From Myxococcales bacterium (GTDB lineage: Bacteria > Myxococcota_A > UBA9042), in contig SHZF01000001.1 of the NCBI GenBank assembly GCA_009692425.1, positions 62,001 to 126,000 of the forward strand: DNA of 64,000 nucleotides, read 5' to 3'. The notes beneath the pieces were generated by a model. That model ran no database searches. It saw only the letters and a program-made list of their open reading frames with translations, and was not told the DNA's origin. Both the position numbers and the translations under genes were made by a program. The first letter of the stretch is position 1, and each line of letters begins with the position of its first letter. Shown piece by piece: positions 24,770 through 33,185 of the stretch.

Positions 24770-26544
24770 TTCTTCGAGAAGACGTACGACTGGCTGAAGG
24801 ATTGCGGGCTGGGAAGGATCGGCAGGCCGCGAATCGCCGAGAACTTCGACTTGATGCAGTCCTCGAAGCTGCCGGTTGCGCCGCCGACGCTGACTTCGGT
24901 GATGGTGCCCGCCGTGCCGACCGTGAACATGACCTTGACCTTGCCCGACAGGTCCGGGCTGTCCTTCAACGCCATTTCGTAGCAGCGCTGCACGGCCGAG
25001 TTCTTGCGCGCGATGACCTTGGCGACCTCGCCCTTGCCTTCGCCCTCGCCGCCCGACATTTCGCCGGCAGACAGGTTGACCTTGACCGCCGCCTCTTCCT
25101 TCTTGGCCTCGACCTTCACGTCGTCGGCCTTGCGCTCGCCAAAGCCCTTGGCGCCGCCGGTCTTGACCTTCTCCATCGTGCCGCCGCCGCCGCCGCCGCC
25201 CGCCAGCTTGAGGCCACCGCCCGGGCCCTCGCCCTTGTCGCCGCCAGCGGCGCCTCCGAACGTCTTGGCGACCACCGTGCCGTCTTCGCCGTCGCCTGCG
25301 TCGCCGAACAGCTTTGTTGACGCGCCACCGGCCGCCAACAGGGCTCCAGCAATCGAGTTTTTCGTGATGGCAGCGCGAGCCTGGCGCTTGTTCTCTTCCG
25401 GATCGATAGCCTTGCCCGTGGAGATGGGCTTGTCGGGAGCCTTGTCTGGCGCCTTGTCCGCTGCCTTCTCCTTCTCCTTGGCCTTCTCCTTGGCCTTGAC
25501 TTCGACCGGCACGATTTCCTGCGATTCCTTTTCCGGCTCCTTGTCTTCTTCCTCCGGCTTGATCTCTTCTTTCTGCTCGACCTGTACCTCGTACGTCGAG
25601 TGCGCCAGTTCCTCGTCGCTCTTCGCCTTGCCGAGGTACTTGCCGGTGGAACTCTGGAACAGGATCGCCTGACCGACCACGCCGCCGACCAGCAGCAGCG
25701 ACGTCAGGAACGACACGGTCCACGTCGGTTCCCCGAGGAACGGGCTGGTGATGCGCGCCAAGGTCGAGCGCGCCGCGAACGCAGGCACGATCACGGTCTG
25801 CTTGACGACCTGGAACAAGATCGTGTGCTGGCCCATCTGGGCACGGCCGCGCGTCCCGAGGCCAAAGTGCGCGATGATGTCGTTGCCTTCCTGGCGGGCC
25901 TTGCCCTTGCCCATCAGGTCCTTCAGCTCCATCGGGGAGCCGTCGACCGCCATCTTCACCTTCATGTTGGCGGCGCAACGCATCGTCACCGAACCATCCT
26001 TGTGGTTCGTGAACGAGATCGGCGGACCCTGATAGTCCTCTTCCGGCAACACGATCGAGTTCACCTTTTCGGTGCCGATCGACACTCCCTTCACATCGGG
26101 AAAGATGCGGTCGCTGATAAGCCGCTCGTCGTATACGAGGCCGATGCGCAACACGACGCGTTCGTGCGTCATCGTCGGCTGCGAATCGGCGCGAACGAAC
26201 TGGAACATGATCGATACATCGCCGATCGACACCGAGCCGCCGGCAGCGGTCTCGATGGGAATCGCGCGCTTGCCCTTGATGGTCTTCGTCTCGGTCGTGC
26301 CGGCGCCGCGCAAGCCGATGCGCGCGGCCGGGTCGGCGGGAACCACCAAGTGGAACTGGTTGTTTTCAATGGCCAGCAAGTCGATGCTGTCCGGAAAATC
26401 CGGGTACTGCTTGACCGGAATCTGGATCGTCGATCCGGCCCGCAGGCCGATCGTCACGTCGATGCGGCGATCGAGCACTTCTTCATGTACGATGCTGCCG
26501 TGATACACCACGCCGATGCGGACGTTGCGGTTGGCGCTGCTCAT
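24766..26544 (-). CDS. FHA-like/transmembrane protein with AgmX/PglI (TonB-like) tail, paralogue 2
   Basis: A 592-residue paralogue of the protein at 22538-24313, with the same order of parts: two FHA-like beta modules (VRIGVVYHGS... and VLRIGLVYDER...), a transmembrane helix at about 275-298 (WTVSFLTSLLLVGGVVGQAIL), a Lys/Glu linker, a Gly-rich segment and the AgmX/PglI tail. ATG 26544 fits the first beta strand. A TTGACA-type promoter lies 95 bp upstream. In M. xanthus, proteins with this tail work with the AglRQS motor, and a similar motor set lies at 54493-56925 in this window. That partnership is inferred. Confidence 0.87.
   Translation of the reverse strand: MSSANRNVRIGVVYHGSIVHEEVLDRRIDVTIGLRAGSTIQIPVKQYPDFPDSIDLLAIENNQFHLVVPADPAARIGLRGAGTTETKTIKGKRAIPIETAAGGSVSIGDVSIMFQFVRADSQPTMTHERVVLRIGLVYDERLISDRIFPDVKGVSIGTEKVNSIVLPEEDYQGPPISFTNHKDGSVTMRCAANMKVKMAVDGSPMELKDLMGKGKARQEGNDIIAHFGLGTRGRAQMGQHTILFQVVKQTVIVPAFAARSTLARITSPFLGEPTWTVSFLTSLLLVGGVVGQAILFQSSTGKYLGKAKSDEELAHSTYEVQVEQKEEIKPEEEDKEPEKESQEIVPVEVKAKEKAKEKEKAADKAPDKAPDKPISTGKAIDPEENKRQARAAITKNSIAGALLAAGGASTKLFGDAGDGEDGTVVAKTFGGAAGGDKGEGPGGGLKLAGGGGGGGTMEKVKTGGAKGFGERKADDVKVEAKKEEAAVKVNLSAGEMSGGEGEGKGEVAKVIARKNSAVQRCYEMALKDSPDLSGKVKVMFTVGTAGTITEVSVGGATGSFEDCIKSKFSAIRGLPILPSPQSFSQSYVFSKN
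24778..25026 (-). repeat. 249-bp tract shared with 22550-22798 (copy 2)
   Basis: Direct repeat of the tract at 22550-22798, offset 2228 bp and in the same orientation. The near identity includes third codon positions, which implies recent gene conversion or recombination between the paralogues. Confidence 0.95.
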
Positions 26545-26645
26545 GGGTCCCTCGCTGTCGGTGGAGCGCACGCGGTCTGTCGAGCACGCGGCGTCTTTCG
26601 GAGGCTCTGCGGCGGGTCGGCGGTTGGACGAGGCTCAGCGCGGCG

Positions 26646-26675
26646 ACACTATTCCATCGCGCGGAGCACTGTCAA
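26646..26675 (-). promoter_or_regulatory. probable sigma-70 promoter of AgmX-tail paralogue 2
   Basis: On the minus strand, a perfect TTGACA (26675-26670), an 18-bp spacer and TAGTGT (26651-26646), about 100 bp before the start codon at 26544. Confidence 0.55.
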
Positions 26676-26774
26676 TCGAACCGCCGTCGGGTGCGACTGC
26701 CGTGTCGTCTGGGGGACTTCGACGCGCGGCAGTCGGATCCGATCTGTGCCGGGCTGGCGCAAGGTGCGACCTGC

Positions 26775-26803
26775 TTGTGCGCCTTGGGGCTGCCGTCTAC
26801 ACT
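26775..26803 (+). promoter_or_regulatory. possible promoter of the CHAT-like lipoprotein gene
   Basis: TTGTGC at 26775-26780 and TACACT at 26798-26803, with 17 bp between, 35 bp before ATG 26839. The -10 is the same hexamer as before rpmE. The -35 is weak. Confidence 0.4.
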
Positions 26804-26838
26804 GCGCGGCCCGGCTCCGCTGCCGTGTCGAGACATGG

Positions 26839-28572
26839 ATGACTCCGACAAGCCCCACGATTGCGCGCGCCTGGGCGCGGCTGCGGTCGATCGTGCTGGC
26901 AACGGCAATTGCCGCTTGCGGTGCGGAGCCTCCCGCAGCGGCTGGATCAGCAGCGACGACACCAGCTGCCGCCGCCCCTTCCGCAACCCGCACGAAGCAA
27001 CAGCCGATCACGGCAGACGACTGGGGCAAGGAAGTGGCGGCCGACACATCCGTCGCGGCCGCGGTGCAGGCGGCGGGCGGCACGTGGCAGGCGGCCGGGC
27101 GCATTGAAGACAGCGACGGCGTTGCGCTGCTGTGGGCGGAATATGCGCCGGACCCTGGCGCAGGGCGTACCCACGCGGTGGCCGTCTTCAAGCATTGCAA
27201 GGCCGGCGCCTGCACTGCCGGGACGGCGCGCTACACCGACAGCGGCGCGAACTTTTTCGACTCCAAGGGCGGGGCACTTCCTGGCCTCTTGCTGGGCGAA
27301 CCGGTGCTGTCGAAGACGTTGAAGGGCCACAGCCTCGATCAGGACCCCACCGTGCTGGCTCCGCTGACGCGCAGTTGGATCGTCGATACCGTGGTCGCAA
27401 AGGGGCTTTTCGCCGGCATCTCGTTCAAGAAGCGGCGCTGTGTCGTGCTCAACGCCTTCGGTGCAGCCATCGGGGCGGGCGCGAACCCGGTCCTCGCCGC
27501 GGCGACGAAGACCGGCCTTTTCGACGCGGTCGAGGTGATCGAGTACGCCCGGCGTCAGGACCTTGAGCGCATGCTGCAAACCCTGACGCCGCTCGATGTC
27601 CTGGTCGTGCTCGCGCCGGGCGTGATGGAGCCGGTGACGGCGACGGGAGGTGGCACGAAGCCGATCGGCGTCATGCTCTCGCGTGGCGTCGTGGGCGACG
27701 AGATCGTCCACTACAAGCACATCAAGGACCTCCTGCCGGCTCCGCCGCTCGGTGGTGCGGGCCTCATCATCCTGGCCGGGTCAAACACGCTGACTGAGTC
27801 GACCCAAGCGGCCACTTCGTCGTTCGCCACCGTGCTGGCTGCTGCACCGACCCGCGTCGTGGTTGCCGTCCACGGCAAGATCGGCTGGGCCCAGGCGAAC
27901 AAACTCGCGGGCGGCCTGCTGACGGAACTCGCGGCAGGCAAGGAACTCGAAGTCGCGCTGGGGACGGCCGCGCTCGGTGTCGATGGCGTCAAGCTGCTCG
28001 CGCCCATGGAAAAAACGATTCGGCAGACCTGGAAGATCGCCGCCAGTTCGGCCACCTTCTGGGCCAAGCCGCCGTCGAAGGCCGACCTGACGGTGTACGT
28101 GAAGGTCGACCCGCCCAAGTGCGTGACGGGCGTCGCCGTGTGCCATCGCGCGGGCTTCAACGCGGGTTGGAGCGATGCCAGCAAGCGAGCGGCCGCGACC
28201 GACCTGACCGCTGGCGCCATACGCTTCGACTGTAGCCCGAGTTTCGACGGTCCGTGGTTCGCGTGCGGCAGCGATGACCCCGCCACCGGCGCCAAGTTCG
28301 CGCTCAAGGGCGTCATGCGTGGCCGCGGCATTGGCGACCGTTTTTGGTTCTGGCTGGAGGGCTCGGCTTCGAAGGCCTACCGCGACCTTGCCGTGGTGGG
28401 TGAGGGCGCAATCGAGAAGGCGGACGTCGGCGGCGGGACGACCCTGCTGCAATTCCGCGGTCTCGCCGCAGCAGCGCCCTACCTCGATGGGGACGATCGC
28501 TGTTGCGTGGCGAGTTCGCCACTGCTGCAGGGGTACAAGAACGAGCCCGGCACATTCAAGCTGCTGCATTAG
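26839..28572 (+). CDS. lipoprotein with CHAT/caspase-like domain lacking the catalytic pair
   Basis: A 577-residue lipoprotein (lipobox AIAAC, about residue 25). Residues about 200-375 follow the order of a CHAT protease domain: a strand ([10 protein letters not shown]), a helix, '[10 protein letters not shown]' where the His-Gly would sit, '[12 protein letters not shown]' where the Cys strand would sit, then '[40 protein letters not shown]', which parallels the closing CHAT strand-helix block. Neither the His nor the Cys is present at the expected places. The last 170 residues form a Cys-containing beta domain. The CHAT link is by eye and moderate. It is divergent from paralogue 2, with promoters on both sides of the gap. 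Confidence 0.6.
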   Translation: MTPTSPTIARAWARLRSIVLATAIAACGAEPPAAAGSAATTPAAAAPSATRTKQQPITADDWGKEVAADTSVAAAVQAAGGTWQAAGRIEDSDGVALLWAEYAPDPGAGRTHAVAVFKHCKAGACTAGTARYTDSGANFFDSKGGALPGLLLGEPVLSKTLKGHSLDQDPTVLAPLTRSWIVDTVVAKGLFAGISFKKRRCVVLNAFGAAIGAGANPVLAAATKTGLFDAVEVIEYARRQDLERMLQTLTPLDVLVVLAPGVMEPVTATGGGTKPIGVMLSRGVVGDEIVHYKHIKDLLPAPPLGGAGLIILAGSNTLTESTQAATSSFATVLAAAPTRVVVAVHGKIGWAQANKLAGGLLTELAAGKELEVALGTAALGVDGVKLLAPMEKTIRQTWKIAASSATFWAKPPSKADLTVYVKVDPPKCVTGVAVCHRAGFNAGWSDASKRAAATDLTAGAIRFDCSPSFDGPWFACGSDDPATGAKFALKGVMRGRGIGDRFWFWLEGSASKAYRDLAVVGEGAIEKADVGGGTTLLQFRGLAAAAPYLDGDDRCCVASSPLLQGYKNEPGTFKLLH

Positions 28573-28658
28573 GCGCCGGTCGGAGGAACCGACTGGCTCC
28601 CGAGGTCGCTGACCGGGCACGGACTCGTCTTCGCGATGGGTCCGCTACGGAGGTCGTC

Positions 28659-29138
28659 ATGGCCCGATTCGATGGACAACTGACGTTGGCGGGGGCGCGC
28701 ATCGCCATCGTCGTCGGCCGCTTCAACGCGTTCATCAGCGAACGTCTGCTCGAAGGGGCACTCGACGCACTGCGGCGCTCCGGCGTCTCCGAAGCCGCGA
28801 TCGACGTGGCGCGGGTACCGGGAGCGTTCGAGATTCCGCTCGCGGCCCAGGCCATGGCCCGTTCGGGGCGCTATGATGCGGTGATCTGCCTGGGTTGCGT
28901 GATCCGCGGCGCGACTCCGCATTTCGACTACGTGGCAGGCGAGTGTGCGCGCGGCATCCAGCACGTGGGGCTGACCACGTCAGTGCCCGTGCTGTTCGGC
29001 GTGCTGACCACCGAAACACTGGAGCAGGCGATCGAGCGCGCCGGCGCCAAGGCCGGCAACAAGGGCGCAGATTGCGCGCTGGCTGCACTCGAGATGATCG
29101 ACGTGCTGCGGCGCATCGCGACCGGACCGGATCAATAG
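28659..29138 (+). CDS. ribH: 6,7-dimethyl-8-ribityllumazine synthase
   Basis: A 159-residue lumazine synthase, the penultimate enzyme of riboflavin synthesis. It joins the ribityl-pyrimidine with dihydroxybutanone phosphate and normally forms an icosahedral shell. Marks are '[18 protein letters not shown]', '[12 protein letters not shown]', '[25 protein letters not shown]', and '[21 protein letters not shown]' followed by '[13 protein letters not shown]'. An AGG-type ribosome site lies 6 bp before ATG. No FMN riboswitch is visible in the 86 bp before it. It is followed by nusB, the common ribH-nusB pairing. Confidence 0.97.
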   Translation: MARFDGQLTLAGARIAIVVGRFNAFISERLLEGALDALRRSGVSEAAIDVARVPGAFEIPLAAQAMARSGRYDAVICLGCVIRGATPHFDYVAGECARGIQHVGLTTSVPVLFGVLTTETLEQAIERAGAKAGNKGADCALAALEMIDVLRRIATGPDQ

Positions 29139-29147
29139 GGGGAGCGC

Positions 29148-29654
29148 ATGGGCAGCCGCCGGCGGGCGCGGGAGACTGCGCTACAGATTCTTTTTGGCCT
29201 GGATTGGAGCCACGCCGAAGTGCCTGCGGCGCTTGAGGAGTTTTGGGACCGCTTCGCCGGCGAACGCCCGGCCAATTACGACGAAGTGCGCGATTTGTGC
29301 CGCGATCTCGTGACAGGCGTCGTACAGGCGCGGCCGGCGATCGATCAGAAGTTGCAGGCCGCCTCGCACCACTGGAAGTTGGAGCGCATGACTGCCGTCG
29401 ATCGCAACATCTTGCGGCTCGGCGCCTACGAACTGCTGTACCAGGCCGATACCGTGCCGCGCAAGGTCGCCATCAACGAGGCGATCGAGGTGGCCAAGAA
29501 ATTCGGCAATGAGGACAGCGGTTCGTTCATCAACGGCATTCTCGACCGCGTCGCCCACGACCTCGTGCGCTCCACGGAACGAGCAAAGGGCCGGGCCGCC
29601 GGGCCTGCGCCAGTGCGCGCGCCGACTCCACCCCCAGGTGGAGACGATGCATGA
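29148..29654 (+). CDS. nusB: transcription antitermination factor NusB
   Basis: A 168-residue NusB, which binds boxA RNA with S10 in rRNA antitermination. The all-helical family pattern is clear: 'SRRRARETALQILFGLDW', 'LVTGVVQARPAIDQKL', 'WKLERMTAVDRNILRLGAYELLY', 'VAINEAIEVAKKFGNEDSGSFINGILDRVA'. A Pro-rich tail of about 25 residues is added. It follows ribH by 9 bp with a GGGGGAG ribosome site, and its end overlaps the next gene by 4 bp. Confidence 0.96.
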   Translation: MGSRRRARETALQILFGLDWSHAEVPAALEEFWDRFAGERPANYDEVRDLCRDLVTGVVQARPAIDQKLQAASHHWKLERMTAVDRNILRLGAYELLYQADTVPRKVAINEAIEVAKKFGNEDSGSFINGILDRVAHDLVRSTERAKGRAAGPAPVRAPTPPPGGDDA

Positions 29655-30202
29655 AGGTCAGCCTCGCACCGCCGCGACTCGACGTACTGGACGAGATCGC
29701 CGCCGACCTCGTGGTGCTGACCGGGTTCGCTGACGACCGGCCCCTCGTCGGGCTCACGGGGCTCATCGATTGGCGGCTCAACGGGCGCCTGTCGCATCTG
29801 GTGTTGACCGGGTTCATCGACGGTCACTTTCGGGAGACGTTGTTGCTGCCGAGCGGCCACAGGCTGCCGTTCCCTCGCGCCGTTTACATCGGCATGGGGC
29901 GTCGTGCGGAATTCTCGCCGCAGCGCTTCGACGACACGTGCCGCCATTGCTTCGCGACGCTGCGGGGGCTGGGCGTCTCGACGTTCGCGATGGCCTTGCC
30001 TGGTCGCGTCGGTCTTGACGTGGGATTGCGGCAGGCGCTGGCCGGATGGCGTCGGGCACTGGCGGACTCGTTTTCGGCCGCAGAGCTTGCCGTGCTCGAC
30101 GTGACGTTGCTGGAACCCGCGGAAGTACAGCGAGAACTCGTGGAGCCGATGCGGACGCTAGAACGGGACTTGATCGATCTCCGCGAGCGCACGTTGCGGT
30201 GA
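29651..30202 (+). CDS. stand-alone M17 aminopeptidase N-terminal-type domain
   Basis: A 183-residue protein matching the N-terminal macro-like domain of leucyl aminopeptidases, without the metal-binding catalytic domain. Marks are 'LVVLTGFADDRPLVGLTGLIDWRLNGRLSHLV', 'GHFRETLLLPSGHRLPFPRAVYIGMG' and 'LGVSTFAMALPGR'. The family has no known activity on its own. The ATGA overlap with nusB shows it is cotranscribed with ribH-nusB. Its stop is 7 bp from the convergent mepA stop. Confidence 0.77.
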   Translation: MKVSLAPPRLDVLDEIAADLVVLTGFADDRPLVGLTGLIDWRLNGRLSHLVLTGFIDGHFRETLLLPSGHRLPFPRAVYIGMGRRAEFSPQRFDDTCRHCFATLRGLGVSTFAMALPGRVGLDVGLRQALAGWRRALADSFSAAELAVLDVTLLEPAEVQRELVEPMRTLERDLIDLRERTLR

Positions 30203-30209
30203 CTCACGT

Positions 30210-32099
30210 TCAGTCCGAGTCCGCTGCCCAGGCGGAGCCACCCGCACCCTGCTGTACCGGAATCGCAGTCGCCGGCAACAGGTGCCGCTTGGCGAGCCAC
30301 GCCGGCCAGAATACGTCGGGGTCCGAGTAGGCACCGCGGCCGTGCGGTGGCCGCCACCCCACGCTGCGGGCGATGAGCCGTCCCGCCGCAACGCCGACCG
30401 CGCCCGGGGTGGCCAGGGCCCGCACGAGTTCCGGCAGGGCCGCACGCGAAGCGGCCGCCACGCCAAAACCAGCGCGCTGCAAGCCCGCGACCATGAGGTC
30501 TTCTGCCGGCTGGTCCGGCCCGAGACTGGCAACCACTTGCAGCCACGCGCTGCGCTCCATCTCGGGCGCCACCGCATCGACATCCGTGACGAACGCGCCG
30601 GGCCCGGCAAGGCCGACCACTACGGCCGCGTCCCGGGTGAGCAGCGACTCGAGCCCGCGCCGCGCGGTGCGCCGCACTCTCGGATTGGCATCGGCCAGCA
30701 AGTCGACGAGGTGGTGCGCGAGTGCCGGCTTGCCACTGCCCGCGATCAGGTCGGCCGCGAGCGCACGCACGATGACGGCAGGCGATTCCGGTCGGTCGTC
30801 GCCCGGCTGCAGTTCGCGCCGATCGTGGAGGCACTGCACCAAGGCTGGCCACGCGCCCGCATCTGCCAAGCCTCGGAGCGCGCGGGCGAGCAAGCGTGGG
30901 TCGGTCTCTTTGTCGACCCGCTGCGCCAACGTGACATCGCTGCCTGTGGGCTGCCAGTCGAGCCATGCGTCCAATGCGGCGGCGCGCACCGTCAAATCGG
31001 GATCCCCGACTGCGCTCCGCATGGCATCCATGCTCGCGGAATCTCGATACAGGCCGAGCAGGTACAGCGCATCTGCCCGCTGCTCCGGACCCCCATCGCG
31101 CAGCGCCGCACGCAGCCGCGGCAGGCGAGCTTCGACGCGCGCAGCCCGGCCGAGGGCCCCAGGGTCGGCTCGCGCCACGTCGAGGCACCCCTCGTCTCGG
31201 TCGTCCGTTGCACACCCGATGCGGACATGGAGGTGATCGTCGTGGGGCATCGCATTGCGTGGCTGGTGCAGCAAGGCGGCGACGCGAGCGATGACCGCCT
31301 TCGGCTCGTCGGCGTCGTGGGCCCAGCGCAGCATCGGCGCCTTGAGCCAGTGGGCGACGAACAGGAACTGGATGTCGTCGCCGCCCGGGCACGTCGCCAA
31401 CGCTTTCGCCAGCGCCCAATTGGCCGCCACATCGAAGCGCAGCGCAACGGGCGCATCGACGGATTCGAGTTGGGCGTTGAAGCGGTAGAGGTGGTCCGGC
31501 GACGCCGGGCGTCCGTGCGGGGTCCGCGAATAGAATGCAAGGTCGGCGTCGCGGCCGTTGTGGTGTGAAACGCTCCAAGGCACCGTGCCGCCGTCGTGGC
31601 GCGCCAGGTTGCCGACATGCAGGCGCTGGCCGGGGTAGGTCTTGGCGACCCTGGCCGCGGCACACAGCAGCAGTCGCTTCATCTCGTCCGTCGTGAAGCG
31701 CGTGTTGCGCGGCTCCAACAGGGCCAACACGCGGTGGTGCTTGCCGTCCGGCTCGATTTCGGCCGCCTGAACCAGGTAGCCGCCCGTGACCGTGCCGACC
31801 GAGACGGACCCGTGCGCCCGCGTCTCGAGCAGCGGGTGGCGCCGAGCGGCGAGCGGCATCACCCACGGCTGCAGGTCGCCCTCGTCGGAGCGCCGCTGGC
31901 GCTGCAGCAGCGGCTCCGTCAAGCGGAGGTCGCCGTCAAAGCCGATGGCCCCCGTGGGCACATCGGAGTCCTCCGCGACCGCTGCGAGCCCGGGCGTCTC
32001 GGGCGGGCGGGAGGAGAGCGTGGGCACCCGTCCGCGGTCGCCGCCCGCGCAGGCCGCAGCAACACAAACCAGAAGCAATGCTGATACTTGGCCTCTCAT
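30210..32099 (-). CDS. MepA-type murein endopeptidase lipoprotein with HEAT repeats
   Basis: A 629-residue lipoprotein (AAAC lipobox, about residue 16). Residues about 80-310 match the M74 penicillin-insensitive murein endopeptidase, which cuts DAP-linked cross-bridges. The metal ligands are seen in HHNGRDADLAFY and in DDHLHVRIGC. After it, about 320-560, are helical pairs with the HEAT pattern ('RADALYLLGLYRDSASMDAMRSAVGDPDLTVRAAALDAWLDW', 'LARALRGLADAGAWPALVQCL', 'NPRVRRTARRGLESLLTRD'). E. coli MepA is about 270 residues and lacks the repeats. ATG 32099 gives a good signal; a longer frame upstream is not coding-like. Confidence 0.88.
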   Translation of the reverse strand: MRGQVSALLLVCVAAACAGGDRGRVPTLSSRPPETPGLAAVAEDSDVPTGAIGFDGDLRLTEPLLQRQRRSDEGDLQPWVMPLAARRHPLLETRAHGSVSVGTVTGGYLVQAAEIEPDGKHHRVLALLEPRNTRFTTDEMKRLLLCAAARVAKTYPGQRLHVGNLARHDGGTVPWSVSHHNGRDADLAFYSRTPHGRPASPDHLYRFNAQLESVDAPVALRFDVAANWALAKALATCPGGDDIQFLFVAHWLKAPMLRWAHDADEPKAVIARVAALLHQPRNAMPHDDHLHVRIGCATDDRDEGCLDVARADPGALGRAARVEARLPRLRAALRDGGPEQRADALYLLGLYRDSASMDAMRSAVGDPDLTVRAAALDAWLDWQPTGSDVTLAQRVDKETDPRLLARALRGLADAGAWPALVQCLHDRRELQPGDDRPESPAVIVRALAADLIAGSGKPALAHHLVDLLADANPRVRRTARRGLESLLTRDAAVVVGLAGPGAFVTDVDAVAPEMERSAWLQVVASLGPDQPAEDLMVAGLQRAGFGVAAASRAALPELVRALATPGAVGVAAGRLIARSVGWRPPHGRGAYSDPDVFWPAWLAKRHLLPATAIPVQQGAGGSAWAADSD

Positions 32100-32293
32100 C
32101 GTACCCCGCGTCTTTGCTGCCCTGTCCACGCTTCTGGTTCCTTCTCCTCGCCTCTGCCTTGTACTCCGCGCCTCACGTTCGACTCCAACACCGCGAGCCG
32201 AGGCGATCGCCAAGCCCAAGTCCCAAGTTTTTACGATACCAGCTTCCGTCCGAGCGTCCATCGAAACGCACCGATGCCGCAGCGTTGGTGCGG

Positions 32294-33016
32294 TCAGGTG
32301 GCGGCTGCATCGGGGCTCACTGGCTCTTCGCCCTTGGCCAGTGCAGTCACTCTTTGCCGGTACCGGCCCATCGCCGTCCGGATGAAGGCCGCAAAATACC
32401 CCAGTGCGCTCACAACGGAGAACACCATCGACAGCCCGAGCAGCACGAGGCCGGTCCGGTTGTAGTCGACGACGCCCCCGAACAGGACGAAGTCGGAGTG
32501 GATCGGAAAGTGCAGCAGCAATCCGACCAGGCCGACCATCTGGAGCGCGGTCTTCCACTTGCCCCAGCGGTCGCTCAGCACCTCGAAGCCTTCTTCCGCT
32601 GCGATCGCGCGCAATCCGGTGATGGCCACCTCGCGCGACAGCAGCAGGACCGTGAGCCAGACCGGCACCCGGTTCAATGCGACGAGTTGGACCAGGCAGG
32701 CCAGTACCAGCAGTTTGTCCGCAAGCGGGTCGAGAAAGCGGCCGAATGCGGAGTGCAGGTTCAGCGTGCGCGCGAGCCACCCGTCGAGGAAGTCCGTGAT
32801 CGAGGCGCCCGCGAACAGCACCGTCGCGAAGAACGCGGCCCGCCGTGCCTCCCACTCGCCATGCGCCAGTTCATCGGATTGGGCCAGCAGCCAGATCACG
32901 AAAGGAATCACCGCGACGCGACCCATCGTCAGCGCATTGGGCAGGTTGACGATCTCGCCTCGCAGCGGAGACGCGGGCGTGCGCTTCTTTTTCTTGCGTC
33001 GCACGGGATCGGCCAT
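32294..33016 (-). CDS. pgsA: CDP-diacylglycerol--glycerol-3-phosphate phosphatidyltransferase
   Basis: A 240-residue integral membrane enzyme that makes phosphatidylglycerol phosphate. The CDP-alcohol phosphotransferase signature DGxxAR(x8)Gx3Dx3D is intact (DGWLAR...FGRFLDPLADK, about residues 75-100). Further marks are NLPNALTMGRV near the start and 'LLSREVAITGLRAIA'. The N-terminus is a short Arg/Lys-rich stretch. Five or six hydrophobic helices can be counted. It is divergent from the DsbD-like gene, with 169 bp between them, and 194 bp before mepA. Confidence 0.95.
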   Translation of the reverse strand: MADPVRRKKKKRTPASPLRGEIVNLPNALTMGRVAVIPFVIWLLAQSDELAHGEWEARRAAFFATVLFAGASITDFLDGWLARTLNLHSAFGRFLDPLADKLLVLACLVQLVALNRVPVWLTVLLLSREVAITGLRAIAAEEGFEVLSDRWGKWKTALQMVGLVGLLLHFPIHSDFVLFGGVVDYNRTGLVLLGLSMVFSVVSALGYFAAFIRTAMGRYRQRVTALAKGEEPVSPDAAAT

Positions 33017-33185
33017 GCGCGCATGGTACGCCTCGGCGGCGGTCGCGCAAAGTTGCCAGGAATCCCCTGCGGTCCGCTCGGGTTGGGGTAGGAGCCGGGC
33101 AGATTTCGCGTCCTGCCGTGGCGCGGTTCGCCTTGCCTGCTACCATGAATGGTTCGGGCGCACGCCTTGCGCTCTGTTCGTGACA

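Noticed and set aside
25160-25260. Gly-rich segment of AgmX-tail paralogue 2 as a separate repeat element
   Set aside because: It is a coding GGC/GGT run in a periplasmic linker, not a mobile or structural DNA repeat.
24587-25978. A 463-codon Gly/Arg-rich frame on the minus strand within AgmX-tail paralogue 2
   Set aside because: Alternate frame of a low-complexity Lys/Glu and Gly-rich gene; composition is an artefact of GC-rich codons.
32100-32855. N-terminal extension of the MepA frame across the gap and into pgsA
   Set aside because: A clean lipoprotein signal starts at 32099; the extension has no homology and overlaps pgsA in another frame.
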